Translations under genes and position numbers: made by a program
Origin: JADCGM01 sp943368345
GTDB lineage: Bacteria > Pseudomonadota > Alphaproteobacteria > Sphingomonadales > Sphingomonadaceae
DNA: 64,000 nt
Assembly: GCA_943368345.1 (NCBI GenBank)
Contig: CALRKY020000006.1
Span: 1-64,000, forward strand
Direction of reading: 5' to 3'
Notes under the pieces: model-generated
Seen by the model: only the letters and a program-made list of their open reading frames with translations
Databases searched by the model: none
What the model was told of the DNA's origin: nothing
Shown: one piece after another, positions 42,678 to 52,111 of the stretch
How positions within the stretch are numbered: the first letter of the stretch is position 1
Layout of the letters: every line of letters starts with the position of its first letter

Positions 42678-43577
42678 TCAAGCTCGGATGAACGTGTCGA
42701 TGAGAGCGCATAGCTGTTCGGGCGCGTCTTCCTGCAGGAAATGGCCGCCACCTTCGATGATGGTATGTGGCTGTCCCTTGGCACCGGGGATGCGGTCAAT
42801 GATCACCTTCTCCCCGCCCTTGGTCACCGCGTCCTTGTCGCTGAAGCAGGTCAGCACCGGCTTTTCGAACGCCGACAGGATTTTCCATGCAGCGATATTC
42901 TCCGCGACCGAGGCATGTTCGGGGGTGATTGGCACCAGCGTCGGAAACTGCCTTGCGCCTTCCTTGTAGCTTTCGTCCGGAAACGGCGCGTCATAGGCGG
43001 CAATCTCGGCGGGCGTCAGGTCGCGGGTCGTGCCACCGTTGACGATGAACCCCACGGGAAATTCAGGCACTGATTGGCTGAACTTCAGCCAGGCATCAAA
43101 ACCCTCCGACCAGCCGGTGCCGATTGGCAGACCGGTATTGGCGATGACCAGCCGGGCAAACCGGTCCGGGAAGGCGGCAACCAGTCTGAGGCCGATCAGG
43201 CCGCCCCAATCCTGGCAGAACAGGGTGATACCGGTCAGGTCGGTGGTGGTCAGCCACTGGCTCATCCAGGCGACATGCCGTTCATAGGTATAATCGGCCC
43301 GCGCAGCCGGTTTGTCCGACTTGCCGAAACCGATCAAGTCCGGCGCGACGACGCGGTGGCCCTTTGCAGCGAGGGTCGGGATGAATTTGCGGTAGAGATA
43401 GGACCAGCTCGGCTCGCCGTGCATCAGCAGAACCGGTGCGGCCTCGCGCGGACCTTCGTCGACAAAGTGCAGGCGGAGCGCTGTACCATCGGCGTCGATC
43501 ACGGTCTGATAGTGCGGCGCAAACGGGAAATCGGCCAGCCCGGCGAAGCGATCATCGGGGGTGCGAAGGACGTGCAT
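42678..43577 (-). CDS. haloalkane dehalogenase (subfamily I, DhlA/DhmA-like)
   Basis: This 299-residue alpha/beta-hydrolase has the oxyanion motif HGEPSW (53-58), the nucleophile Asp123 in FCQDWGGLIGLR, an Asp in the SDKDAVT acid region and a base His in EGGGHFLQED. Length and motif spelling match haloalkane dehalogenases, which release halide and an alcohol from alkyl halides. The ATG at 43577 follows a palindrome 20 bases upstream. It is first gene of a three-gene operon with DUF1330 and a di-iron hydroxylase. Related lipases or epoxide hydrolases would carry a different elbow (S or D/Y patterns). Confidence 0.85.
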   Translation of the reverse strand: MHVLRTPDDRFAGLADFPFAPHYQTVIDADGTALRLHFVDEGPREAAPVLLMHGEPSWSYLYRKFIPTLAAKGHRVVAPDLIGFGKSDKPAARADYTYERHVAWMSQWLTTTDLTGITLFCQDWGGLIGLRLVAAFPDRFARLVIANTGLPIGTGWSEGFDAWLKFSQSVPEFPVGFIVNGGTTRDLTPAEIAAYDAPFPDESYKEGARQFPTLVPITPEHASVAENIAAWKILSAFEKPVLTCFSDKDAVTKGGEKVIIDRIPGAKGQPHTIIEGGGHFLQEDAPEQLCALIDTFIRA

Positions 43578-43596
43578 GATACGACTCCAATCTATT

Positions 43597-43611
43597 GGCA
43601 CTGTTAATGCC
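43597..43611. promoter_or_regulatory. operator-like palindrome upstream of the dehalogenase gene
   Basis: GGCACT-GTT-AATGCC is the same type of element as 36153-36167 (one arm mismatch). The adjacent ATAAT extends a 12-base identity with that site. It ends 20 bases from the dehalogenase ATG, over the promoter position. It also lies 60 bases from the divergent helicase gene, which it may or may not control. Confidence 0.55.
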
Positions 43612-43670
43612 ATAATATGTTCCCGCGTGTCAAGGCTTGATATCCGCGCGTTCCGGCCCGAAGGGAAGTT

Positions 43671-45413
43671 ATGACCTTTACAAATGTTCCGCCGGTTCTC
43701 GGCGAAGCGCTGGCCGCACGCGGCTATGCGGACCTTACCCCTGTTCAATCCTCCGTCCTTCGTGACGAAGCGGCAGGACGGGACATGATCGTGTCGGCCC
43801 AGACCGGGTCGGGCAAAACCGTGGCTTTCGGACTGGCGATGGCCGCTGATCTTTTGGGAGACGGTGACCGGGTCATGCCGGTACGTTCTCCTCAGGTGCT
43901 GATTGTCGCTCCGACCCGGGAACTGGCACTGCAGGTCTGCCGCGAACTGATCTGGCTGTACGCCGGGGCAGGGGCTGCGATTGTGTCCTGCGTTGGCGGG
44001 ATGGATGCGTCGAAGGAGCGCCGCAGCCTTGCCCAGCGCCCCCACATCGTGGTGGGCACCCCGGGCCGCCTGCGCGATCATCTTGAACGCGGCGCGCTGG
44101 ACCTGTCCCTCCTGAAGGTCGCGGTGCTCGATGAAGCCGACGAAATGCTCGACATGGGCTTTCGGGAGGATCTGGAGGAGATATTGGACGCGACGCCGAA
44201 CGAGCGCCGCACCCTGCTGTTCTCCGCCACCATGCCGCGTCCGATCGTTGCGCTGGCGAAACGCTATCAGCGCGATGCACTTCGGATATCCACCGTCGGC
44301 GACGAGCGCGGCCATGGTGACATCAGCTATCAGGCGGTGACGGTTGCGCCCGCCGATATCGAGAATGTGGTGGTCAACCTGCTGAGGCTACACGAGGCGG
44401 AGACGGCGATGCTGTTCTGCGCCACTCGCGACAATGTCCGCCATCTGCATGCCAGCCTCGTGGACCGCGGATTCGGCGCGGTGGCACTGTCCGGGGAGCA
44501 CAGCCAGTCGGAGCGCAATCAGGCGCTGCAGGCGCTGCGCGACCGCCGCGCCCGGGTCTGCGTTGCGACCGATGTTGCGGCGCGCGGCATTGATTTGCCG
44601 AGCCTGTCGCTGGTTATCCATGTCGAACTGCCGCGCGATGCCGAAGGCTTGCAGCACCGCTCAGGCCGGACCGGGCGGGCCGGCAAAAAGGGCACAGCCG
44701 TCCTGGTGGTTCCCTTCCACCAACGGCGGCGGGTGGAAAACATGCTGCGCGGCGCACGGATCGAAACCGAATGGATGAACCCGCCGACGCCAGAAGATAT
44801 CCGACGCAAGGATCAGGAGCGCCTGCTCGAATCGCTGCTGCAACCAGTGGAACTGGAAGATATCGACCGCGAGCTGGGCAGTCGGTTGTTGGCGGAGCGC
44901 GGGGCCGATGATGTCGCGGCAATGCTGGTCCGCAGCCTGCGCGCCCGCCTGCCGCAGGCCGAGGACCTGATCGATGGCAGCGCCCGCTCCGCAGCGGTGG
45001 CCGCCGCGGATTCTGGCCACCGCGCCGGGTTCGATGACATCGTCTGGTTCCGGATGAACATCGGCAGACGCCAGAATGCCGATCCGCGTTGGGTGCTGCC
45101 GCTGCTGTGTCGGCGCGGCCACATCACCAAGAACGAGGTTGGCGCAATCCGGATTGGGCCGGACGAAACCCTGTTTCAGGTCCCGCGCGCCATCGCCGCC
45201 AAATTCGCCGCAGCGGTCAAACGCACCGCCGACGACGGCGCGAACGATGAAGGCAGCGTCCGCATCACCCAATCCGACAGCGGTCCAGCCCCACACCAGC
45301 CGCACCGGGGCGCCCCAAACCGCGCCGCGCCGGAACGGCCCCGCCTATCCCCCACCAAGCCGCGAACATCTCCAACCAAGCCCTTCCGCGTGAAGCCAAG
45401 GGCACCGCGGTAA
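43671..45413 (+). CDS. DEAD-box ATP-dependent RNA helicase
   Basis: This 580-residue protein has motif I AQTGSGKT, Ia PTRELALQ, II DEADEMLDMGF, III SATMP and the C-terminal HRSGRTGRAG (VI). A central helicase core (1-370) is followed by a DbpA/CsdA-type RNA-binding region (about 440-520) and a basic, Pro/Arg-rich disordered tail. This arrangement matches DeaD/CsdA proteins acting in ribosome assembly and cold adaptation. AAGGGAAG lies just upstream of the ATG. It is probably housekeeping and not part of the catabolic cluster. Confidence 0.93.
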   Translation: MTFTNVPPVLGEALAARGYADLTPVQSSVLRDEAAGRDMIVSAQTGSGKTVAFGLAMAADLLGDGDRVMPVRSPQVLIVAPTRELALQVCRELIWLYAGAGAAIVSCVGGMDASKERRSLAQRPHIVVGTPGRLRDHLERGALDLSLLKVAVLDEADEMLDMGFREDLEEILDATPNERRTLLFSATMPRPIVALAKRYQRDALRISTVGDERGHGDISYQAVTVAPADIENVVVNLLRLHEAETAMLFCATRDNVRHLHASLVDRGFGAVALSGEHSQSERNQALQALRDRRARVCVATDVAARGIDLPSLSLVIHVELPRDAEGLQHRSGRTGRAGKKGTAVLVVPFHQRRRVENMLRGARIETEWMNPPTPEDIRRKDQERLLESLLQPVELEDIDRELGSRLLAERGADDVAAMLVRSLRARLPQAEDLIDGSARSAAVAAADSGHRAGFDDIVWFRMNIGRRQNADPRWVLPLLCRRGHITKNEVGAIRIGPDETLFQVPRAIAAKFAAAVKRTADDGANDEGSVRITQSDSGPAPHQPHRGAPNRAAPERPRLSPTKPRTSPTKPFRVKPRAPR

Positions 45414-45491
45414 CCTCTGCCCTAGTCGCATCACCCCACCTTTGATAAACCCCGTTGGCAGGCCCGGTCGCGGGCCGGGGCGGAGTGGGTA

Positions 45492-47423
45492 ATGGCGCGA
45501 TTGGCTCATGTGTTGCGTACCATGGCGGCGGGTTGCGGGGCGATCCTGATGCTGACCGGCTGTGGCGGCGGTGGCGGAACCGCCCCCTCTGTGGTGGCCC
45601 CGCCTGTTGTGGTGCCGCCGGTCGTCGTGGCACCACCGCCGGAGCCGGTACTGACCATCTCCGGCGCATCGGTCACGGCCACCTCGCTCGATACCATCGT
45701 CACCCGATCCGGCAGCTGGCAGATTTCTGACCTTGGGGCGGTGGGCGACGTCAGCGTCGGCGCGCGCGCCTATATGTGGCGGCTGGCCGGTAACACGACA
45801 TTTGTGCGGGTTATGATCTGTCGACGCCTGTTCACTCGGGAAGCGGGAGACAGTGTTGCGCTGTCGACGTTCAGCGTGCCAGTCCGGCTGGTGCTTGGCA
45901 CAGCAACGTTTGATTGGACACTGGGCGTGGCACAAGGGTCGTGCCGGGTCATGCAGAATGAAGAGCCGGTCGCGCCCAATCCCGCGTGGATTCGCGAAGC
46001 GGTCGCCGCCAATATTGTCCCGTCCTATCGGCGCGAACGCAGCTGGCTGTCTGCCGCTCCGGCGTTGCTGGCGACGGACGCCGACCGGGGGGCCTATGAT
46101 CCGGCGAGCCTTGGGCCAGTGCCGGGATCGGGGGCAGTGCCGACCTCCAACCTGAACTACGTCGGGGTGACCTCTGGGCAGGGTGGGGAATATACCGCGT
46201 CGCGCGGGTTCCTGCATGATATCGACGCCCGGGTCATCGATGCTGCGATCCACAATGAGGATGCCCGCATCACCGCCACCTGGTCGCAGGTGGTGCAATA
46301 TAGTTATTACAGCCTCGCCCAGCCGCAGGCGGCGCAGTGGTCGCTGGTCAATCATGTGACGGGCGACCCGCAGATCCCGTTTGCCGGTGACCGCCCCTAT
46401 GAAGCGCCGTTCACGGTGGTGCCGCGAACCGACATCGACAGCATGACCGATGTGACCGGGTGGACCCGCGATGCCTCCCATCTCGAAAATACCGGCTTTG
46501 TGCACTGGCTGGCGACTGAGGACCCGGTTGCCGGGCTGGTCGTCCAGCGGCAGGCGGCGTTCGCGCTTGCCTCATTTGCGGAAAATTTCCGGACCGGATT
46601 GGTCAGCTACCGGGGCTCTACGCAGCAGGAGCGCACCGTGTTCAATCTGCTGTCGGCGCTTTGGAAATCGCGGGAGGTGTCGCGCCGCGTCACCTCAACC
46701 AACGGGCGCGTCTTCTGGAACCTGGCGCGGGCCGACCGGCAGGCGACTGAGGTCATCGCCGATTATGACCAGATTCGGGTGAGGCTCGCGGCTGCCACCC
46801 CGACAAGTTCGGGTGCGAACATCGCGGCGGATTATGTGAACAATATCGCCGGATCCTTGTTCAATGCCACCGGCGTTGGACCGTGGGACATGCAGGGAGG
46901 TGGGACGCAAAATTTCGCGATCACCTCAAACTTCATGCCTGCCCAATATGCCGCTGTACCAATGTGGCTGTGGGCCAAATCCGGCAACGCCAGTGTCCGG
47001 CAAATGATGATCGCCTATGCACGCGGATTTGTTGTGCGGCTGAATACGGTCGGCGGGACGATGGGGGTTGATGGCCTGCCAGACCAGCGCGGGTCTGGCA
47101 TCGCCATCGGGCCGAGCGTTGCCAATAATTTCAACATCCTTGTTCCCGCCGAACCGCCGTTTTCAACAACAGTTGGCTGGGGACAGTGGTTGGTGACGCA
47201 GCCGTTTCTGGCGCGGCCCTCCCGCACGACCTTTGACGCGGTTGGCATTCATACCGCGACCCAGATGGAGGGGATGTTGCTGTTCGCGCGCGATCTGACG
47301 CTCCCGATCACCGATCTTGATACCGCGATAAGCCGGGTCTCAGCGGCAAAGGCAGCGAGCAATCAAGCGACCTACCGGTTTCAGACCATCTATGGCCTGA
47401 AACATATGTCCGCGCCGAACTAA
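45492..47423 (+). CDS. large lipoprotein of unknown function
   Basis: This 643-residue protein has a signal peptide with lipobox (ILMLTGC), a glycine run and a Pro/Val linker (about 29-55), then a large globular part. No family is recognised. Segments such as LSAAPALLATDADRGAYDPA, THLENTGFVHWLAT-like and NIAGSLFNATG look structured, possibly an alpha/alpha-toroid-like fold, but this is weak. It would sit in the outer membrane or periplasm. It stands alone between the helicase and the convergent virB11 gene. Confidence 0.6.
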   Translation: MARLAHVLRTMAAGCGAILMLTGCGGGGGTAPSVVAPPVVVPPVVVAPPPEPVLTISGASVTATSLDTIVTRSGSWQISDLGAVGDVSVGARAYMWRLAGNTTFVRVMICRRLFTREAGDSVALSTFSVPVRLVLGTATFDWTLGVAQGSCRVMQNEEPVAPNPAWIREAVAANIVPSYRRERSWLSAAPALLATDADRGAYDPASLGPVPGSGAVPTSNLNYVGVTSGQGGEYTASRGFLHDIDARVIDAAIHNEDARITATWSQVVQYSYYSLAQPQAAQWSLVNHVTGDPQIPFAGDRPYEAPFTVVPRTDIDSMTDVTGWTRDASHLENTGFVHWLATEDPVAGLVVQRQAAFALASFAENFRTGLVSYRGSTQQERTVFNLLSALWKSREVSRRVTSTNGRVFWNLARADRQATEVIADYDQIRVRLAAATPTSSGANIAADYVNNIAGSLFNATGVGPWDMQGGGTQNFAITSNFMPAQYAAVPMWLWAKSGNASVRQMMIAYARGFVVRLNTVGGTMGVDGLPDQRGSGIAIGPSVANNFNILVPAEPPFSTTVGWGQWLVTQPFLARPSRTTFDAVGIHTATQMEGMLLFARDLTLPITDLDTAISRVSAAKAASNQATYRFQTIYGLKHMSAPN

Positions 47424-47426
47424 GCC

Positions 47427-48428
47427 TTACCCGCGCGGGTCGAAGGCGATGGCGCTGATGCTGCGTTTGCCGTCGCGGCGGGACAGTTGCACGAATATGT
47501 CGACAATGCCGCGCGCATAATCGATGATTTCGCCGCGCCCGAGGTGAGTTCCGGCCTGCATCGCCATCAATGCCAGCTGGTCGAGCGCGCCTTTCGGGCT
47601 GTCGGCATGGACGGTGGTGATCGAGCCCGGATGGCCGGTGTTGACGGCACGAAGAAAACTGAGCGCCTCGGCCCCGCGCAATTCGCCCATGATAATGCGG
47701 TCCGGACGCATCCGGAGCGAGGCTTGGAGCAAATCCTCTGCCGAGACCCGCGCCTCGCCCAGTTCACCGCGCACCGCGACCAGGCCGACGCTGTTGGCAT
47801 GATCCAACCGAATTTCCGGCGTATCCTCAATCAGGATCAGCCGTTCATGTGCCGGGGTTTCCTTCAGCAGAGCATTGAGGAAGGTGGTCTTTCCGGTCGA
47901 GGTGCCACCGGCGATAACAATATTCTTGCGTGCCCTGACTGCGGCAGACAGGAATTCAGCGGTATCGCCGCTATCCAGCAACGCCCGCAACGCCGCATCG
48001 CCATCATCCCGCGCCACCAGATCGGCACGGCGAGTTTCGGCAAAAGCGCCTTTGGCTGCATAATCGTCAAGGCTGAGGTCGGCGATGACATGTTTGCGGA
48101 TGGCGAGCGCCAGCGGACCCCGTGTGGCTGGCGGTGCACAAATCTGCACCCTCGCCCCGTCCGGCAGGGTCGCCGACAGCAGGGGATGTTCACGGCTGAT
48201 CCCCTGATGGGTCAGGCTGGCGATCTGACGCGCCAGTCGCCACAGCATGGTGTCGTCCAGTTCGGGCGTGAACACCCGTTCGCTATCGCCAGTCAGGGTT
48301 TCAACCCAGACTTCGCCCGGCTGATTGACGTAAATATCGGTCACATCGGCCCGCTCCAGAAATGGTGCGAACGGTGCGAGATAGGAGCGGAGATAGACGC
48401 CGCTGCCAAGACTTGTTGTCTCGATCAT
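47427..48428 (-). CDS. virB11: VirB11-family ATPase
   Basis: This 333-residue protein has an N-terminal domain followed by the RecA-like domain with Walker A GGTSTGKTTF, an Asp box (IEDTPEIRLDH), Walker B (IIMGELRGAEAL) and the His box (GHPGSITTVHAD). This hexameric ATPase sits at the inner face of the T4SS and switches pilus assembly to substrate export. Last gene of the virB operon, joined to virB10 by ATGA. It ends 3 bases from the convergent lipoprotein gene. Confidence 0.95.
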   Translation of the reverse strand: MIETTSLGSGVYLRSYLAPFAPFLERADVTDIYVNQPGEVWVETLTGDSERVFTPELDDTMLWRLARQIASLTHQGISREHPLLSATLPDGARVQICAPPATRGPLALAIRKHVIADLSLDDYAAKGAFAETRRADLVARDDGDAALRALLDSGDTAEFLSAAVRARKNIVIAGGTSTGKTTFLNALLKETPAHERLILIEDTPEIRLDHANSVGLVAVRGELGEARVSAEDLLQASLRMRPDRIIMGELRGAEALSFLRAVNTGHPGSITTVHADSPKGALDQLALMAMQAGTHLGRGEIIDYARGIVDIFVQLSRRDGKRSISAIAFDPRG

Positions 48429-49516
48429 CGGGCTGGTCCCACCGCCGAGAAGTCGAGGTCGCGGGCAACAAATATCCGGACCCCCGCGCCGTGCTTTGTC
48501 CGCACCGTTGGCGGCAAATCGGTGGAGCGCAGCGCCTCCGTTGCGACGCTGGTGGCCTGGGTGGCCGAGCCGATGAACACGCCGGTCCCGGTCGTCGAGG
48601 TAAGGGCCGCGGTGCCAGCTGCGATGCCGCCGTCAATCACTGACAGCAGGATCGCACCGCCAAAGCGTTGCAGGAAATGCCGGTCAACCTTGCCGCCAAG
48701 CCCACCGCGTCCCAATTCATCGGTGGCAGGGGATGCCAGCATGACCGACACGCCATCGGGCCGGATCACCCGCTGCCAGATGACAAACACCCGCGATGCC
48801 CCTTGTGCGACACCAGACTTATACTGGCCGATCACGGTGCTGCCACGCGGGATGAGGGTTGCCGAGCCATCAAAGCTGAGCACATCGCGCGAGATGACAG
48901 CGCGGGCATAACCGGGCAGGTCGGAGTCGATGGCGGTTTCCATCACCGCCTCAATCGTCGCGCCTTGCGGGACAATCCGGTCGAGCGAGCCCATGAAGGT
49001 TGCACCGACCGATTCCGGTTTTTCAGCTGACACCCGGTTGGCAAAGCGTTCGGTATCATTCTGCGCGCCGCGCTGGGCGGTGCCAGCGGCTTGCACGGCA
49101 CCGGGGGCCGCAACCTCGGCCTGCGCCAGCTGAACCCGTCGGGTGGCGGGATCACTCAAATCGACGATCAGCGCCGGGGCACTGCGGCGGCGTGCCGCGT
49201 CGTCGGCCGATTCACCGGCTGGGGCCGGGACGACCGGTGGCGGCGCAGCCTGCACAACCGGCATGACTTGCGGCGGTGGTGGAGCGGGGGGTTGCGGAAT
49301 GGCGGGGAGCGGCTGCGGCGGCGGAGAGTTTAGATTGGCCTCGTTCGCCATGCTGTCACTCACGCCCTGGGCCCGGGCTTCGCGTCGCGAGTCCAGCCCG
49401 GTGAACACCGTGAGGCCCAGAACGGTCATCGCCGCATAGCCGAGCAATGGCGAAACGCCTCGTCCGGCTGCGGCGACCGAAGGCCGGTTGACGATGGCGG
49501 CTGGGGTGTCACTCAT
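48425..49516 (-). CDS. virB10: VirB10-family T4SS protein
   Basis: This 363-residue protein has a cytoplasmic tail, one transmembrane helix (LLGYAAMTVLGLTVF), a Pro-rich periplasmic linker (about 60-100) and the TrbI/VirB10 beta-barrel domain (GATIEAVMETAIDSDLPGYARAVISRDV, then GTGVFIGSATQA...). VirB10 spans both membranes in the core complex. It couples to virB9 upstream by ATGA. Length is near that of Agrobacterium VirB10 (377). Confidence 0.94.
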   Translation of the reverse strand: MSDTPAAIVNRPSVAAAGRGVSPLLGYAAMTVLGLTVFTGLDSRREARAQGVSDSMANEANLNSPPPQPLPAIPQPPAPPPPQVMPVVQAAPPPVVPAPAGESADDAARRRSAPALIVDLSDPATRRVQLAQAEVAAPGAVQAAGTAQRGAQNDTERFANRVSAEKPESVGATFMGSLDRIVPQGATIEAVMETAIDSDLPGYARAVISRDVLSFDGSATLIPRGSTVIGQYKSGVAQGASRVFVIWQRVIRPDGVSVMLASPATDELGRGGLGGKVDRHFLQRFGGAILLSVIDGGIAAGTAALTSTTGTGVFIGSATQATSVATEALRSTDLPPTVRTKHGAGVRIFVARDLDFSAVGPAR

Positions 49517-50220
49517 TTCCCGGCTCCGGCATGGCTGATGGTGGCGAGCGCCTTGCCGCTGCGCAGCAGAAAGCGCGTGGCGGTACGTTGGACGACGGTC
49601 ATCCCGTCGCGGACCGAGGCATTGACGAGGCTTTCCTGACCGTCCGGACCAATGGCGAAGATTGCCGGTAACGCCACCTCCTTCGGCCAGCTGAAATAGG
49701 TGGCGCGGCCATCGTCATATACCTCGGTCGGCCACAGCTCCCGCGCGCCGCTTTTCACATAGCGACGGTCGAAGGTTGATGGGTCGGGCGGCGTCGGTTT
49801 GATCACTTCGGCGACCAGCAACACCGGCTCGCGATAGCGGAACCGCACCACCCAGGGGGCTGCGGCATCCTGTTTGCCGGGCGTCGCCACGGTCAGCGAA
49901 AAAGTATAGCGGCGGCGGTCAGTGACCACTGCCATATTGGTTGTCGCCTTGCGGTCGAGCGGTTTCAGGAACAGCTTGTTGGCGCGCTTGTTCGGTGTGA
50001 CCTGCCAGCCGAGCGCATCGCCAATGGCGACATTCTCGATCCGCTCGCCCTCATCAAATTCGATCATGGTTTGATAGCCAAAATGGCCGCGCAGCTGCAC
50101 GACCTGATCGGGATCATAGAAGATGCTCTGGATATGCGCGTCGGTCTGGCCAGGGCGAGGCCGTTCGGCAGCTGTAATCGGCGCAGCGATCAACAGCGCG
50201 AGAAGTGCGAACCGTTTCAC
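49513..50220 (-). CDS. virB9: VirB9-family T4SS protein
   Basis: This 235-residue periplasmic protein has a signal peptide (LALLIAAPITAAE). CagX/VirB9 features include IQSIFYDPDQVVQLRGHFGYQTMIEF and KATTNMAVVTDRRRYTFSL. It forms the outer-membrane ring with VirB10 and normally with VirB7, for which no gene is visible. A GTG start overlaps the virB8 stop. No Cys for a VirB7 disulfide stands out in the N-terminal half. Confidence 0.94.
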   Translation of the reverse strand: MKRFALLALLIAAPITAAERPRPGQTDAHIQSIFYDPDQVVQLRGHFGYQTMIEFDEGERIENVAIGDALGWQVTPNKRANKLFLKPLDRKATTNMAVVTDRRRYTFSLTVATPGKQDAAAPWVVRFRYREPVLLVAEVIKPTPPDPSTFDRRYVKSGARELWPTEVYDDGRATYFSWPKEVALPAIFAIGPDGQESLVNASVRDGMTVVQRTATRFLLRSGKALATISHAGAGK

Positions 50221-50966
50221 CGCATTTGCCCCGCCAGCGGGTTAATCGGCGCCGGTGCTGGTACCGGTGTCGCGGCAACCGCCTCCGCATCGCGGCGGTA
50301 GCGGACCACCTGGAACCCAAGCGGATTGACGAACCGCTCCTCCGCCCGCATCGGCTCGCCCGACCAGCGGAAACTGATGGCCGCCGCATAAGGCTGGACA
50401 CTGCCGGTGCCGCTGCCGGGTGTCCGCCGTTCGGCATCGAACCGCACCAGCGCCGTATCTGGTCCGAGGATCGACACACTGCGCACCGTCACCGCGACTG
50501 TTGCGGTCGAACCATAGAGTTTCAGTGGGCTTTGCGGATTCTGCGGGGTCATCAATCGCAAATAGGCGGCCCGTTCGTCGGGAGCCGACCACCACTGGGT
50601 ATTGCGATATTTTTCCTTCAAATCCGTCGCGTCATAGCTTTCGCGCGCCAGCACATATTGGACCAGCGCTGCCTGGGTCACCGCTTGATTCTGGGTTAGC
50701 GCGCCACCGGGTACGAGTTTTTGCGTCGTCTCGACAAAGCCCGTCTGCCGGTCGACCGTAACCACATAGGGTTCCACGGTCTTGAGCGGGAGCAGCACCA
50801 CCAGCGCAATGGCCTCCAGCACGGCCACAGCACCAAAAGCAGCAGCGATGATCCAGGCGGTGCGGCGCTGCGAGCGGTCGGATGCGGCGCGATCCTCCGC
50901 CCAGCTTTCGCCTTCGGCATAATAGGCGTCGCGTTCGACCTGATTGGGGGCAACGGGGCGGTTCAA
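50217..50966 (-). CDS. virB8: VirB8-family inner-membrane assembly protein
   Basis: This 249-residue protein has a short cytoplasmic N-terminus rich in charged residues (EGESWAEDRAASDRSQRR), one transmembrane helix (AWIIAAAFGAVAVLEAIALVVLL), and an NTF2-like periplasmic domain (TVDRQTGFVETTQKLVPG, ESYDATDLKEKYRNTQWW). It nucleates T4SS assembly in the inner membrane. A TTG start with AGGAGG upstream overlaps the virB6 stop. Confidence 0.94.
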   Translation of the reverse strand: MNRPVAPNQVERDAYYAEGESWAEDRAASDRSQRRTAWIIAAAFGAVAVLEAIALVVLLPLKTVEPYVVTVDRQTGFVETTQKLVPGGALTQNQAVTQAALVQYVLARESYDATDLKEKYRNTQWWSAPDERAAYLRLMTPQNPQSPLKLYGSTATVAVTVRSVSILGPDTALVRFDAERRTPGSGTGSVQPYAAAISFRWSGEPMRAEERFVNPLGFQVVRYRRDAEAVAATPVPAPAPINPLAGQMR

Positions 50967-52111
50967 CGGTCCCTCCTGCTTCGGGCTGCCGAGCGCCGGG
51001 GTGCGGCGGCGCGGGCATAGGTCTGACCAAGTGGTGCGGCCGCACCGGTCACAGGTCCGGTTCTGGCGGGCCCGGTGACTGGATCGGTGCGGCGGTCGGC
51101 GCGCATGGCAATGGCACCGCCACCGCGTGGATCACGGCGGGCGGCAGCATCTGCGGCAGCGGCCACGCGGGAAGCCCGGTTGAGCGCTGCCAATGCCGTT
51201 CCGCCGCCAATTCCCGAAGTCTGGCCCACAGCAGGCAATGCTGCGGTCTGTTTGGCCCCGCCCGGCAAGCGGATTCCGCGCGCAATCATCGCTGCGGAAA
51301 TGACCGCAGCGAGCACAACCAGCGCAAAGACCGCGACGGTCAGCGCGATGCTGGTCATTGGCGCAACATCAAAGCGGGACGCGACCCGATTCGCCGCCAT
51401 GGTCGCCAGCACTGGTTGCAGCAGCGCCAGTTCCATCGCCAGCAGTAAAATGACCGAAAGCGGTGTCACGGCGAGTGCGACCATCGCCCGCAGCCACCCT
51501 TCCACCATGCCGCGCGTCGCATCGAACAGCAGCAGGGCGGCAATCGCGGGCGCAATTGCCAACAGCAAGGCCAGCGCAATTTTGGAGGCAATCAGCAGAC
51601 CAATTGTGGACAGCATCAACAGCATCGCCGACCCATTGAGCAGCATCGCCCCGTAGGCGATCCCGCCGACCAATGGAGAGGCTGTCCCGCTGCGCGCCGC
51701 GTAAAAATCGGCGGTGGTCTGCATCTGGTCGACGGCCGATTGCAGGCCGTCGAACGGATCACCGGCGGTCCGCATCAACGCCGCCGCCAGTTCGGTGGGT
51801 CCGGCGTACAGGCTGTTGTAAACCACGGTCTGATAGGTCCCCCAGCTGCCCGCCAGCAACAACACAACGCCAATCTTGATCGCTGCCCCCGCCGCATCCC
51901 CGACGGTCAGCGACGACTGTCCAAGCATCAGCCGCCACCCGAACAGCGCCACAAACAGTGTCAGGGCCCCGGTCAGCGCCATCGAAGTAATCCCCGACGG
52001 ATCGGACAATATCGCATAGCCCGACTGCACAATGTCCCCGACACTGCAGTCGACCCGGGTCAGCAGGCCCTGCACCAGCGGCAGGTCAACACGGTCACAG
52101 CCCTCAGCCAT
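50963..52111 (-). CDS. virB6: VirB6/TrbL-family inner-membrane protein
   Basis: This 382-residue polytopic membrane protein has at least six helices (GALTLFVALFGWRLML, IGVVLLLAGSWGTYQTVV, LLSTIGLLIASKIALALLLAIAPAIAALLLF, VAVFALVVLAAVISAAMIARG). It has a soluble Arg/Ala-rich tail. Placed after virB4 and before virB8, it is the channel component. The ATG at 52111 shares one base with the virB4 stop. Confidence 0.9.
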   Translation of the reverse strand: MAEGCDRVDLPLVQGLLTRVDCSVGDIVQSGYAILSDPSGITSMALTGALTLFVALFGWRLMLGQSSLTVGDAAGAAIKIGVVLLLAGSWGTYQTVVYNSLYAGPTELAAALMRTAGDPFDGLQSAVDQMQTTADFYAARSGTASPLVGGIAYGAMLLNGSAMLLMLSTIGLLIASKIALALLLAIAPAIAALLLFDATRGMVEGWLRAMVALAVTPLSVILLLAMELALLQPVLATMAANRVASRFDVAPMTSIALTVAVFALVVLAAVISAAMIARGIRLPGGAKQTAALPAVGQTSGIGGGTALAALNRASRVAAAADAAARRDPRGGGAIAMRADRRTDPVTGPARTGPVTGAAAPLGQTYARAAAPRRSAARSRRDR

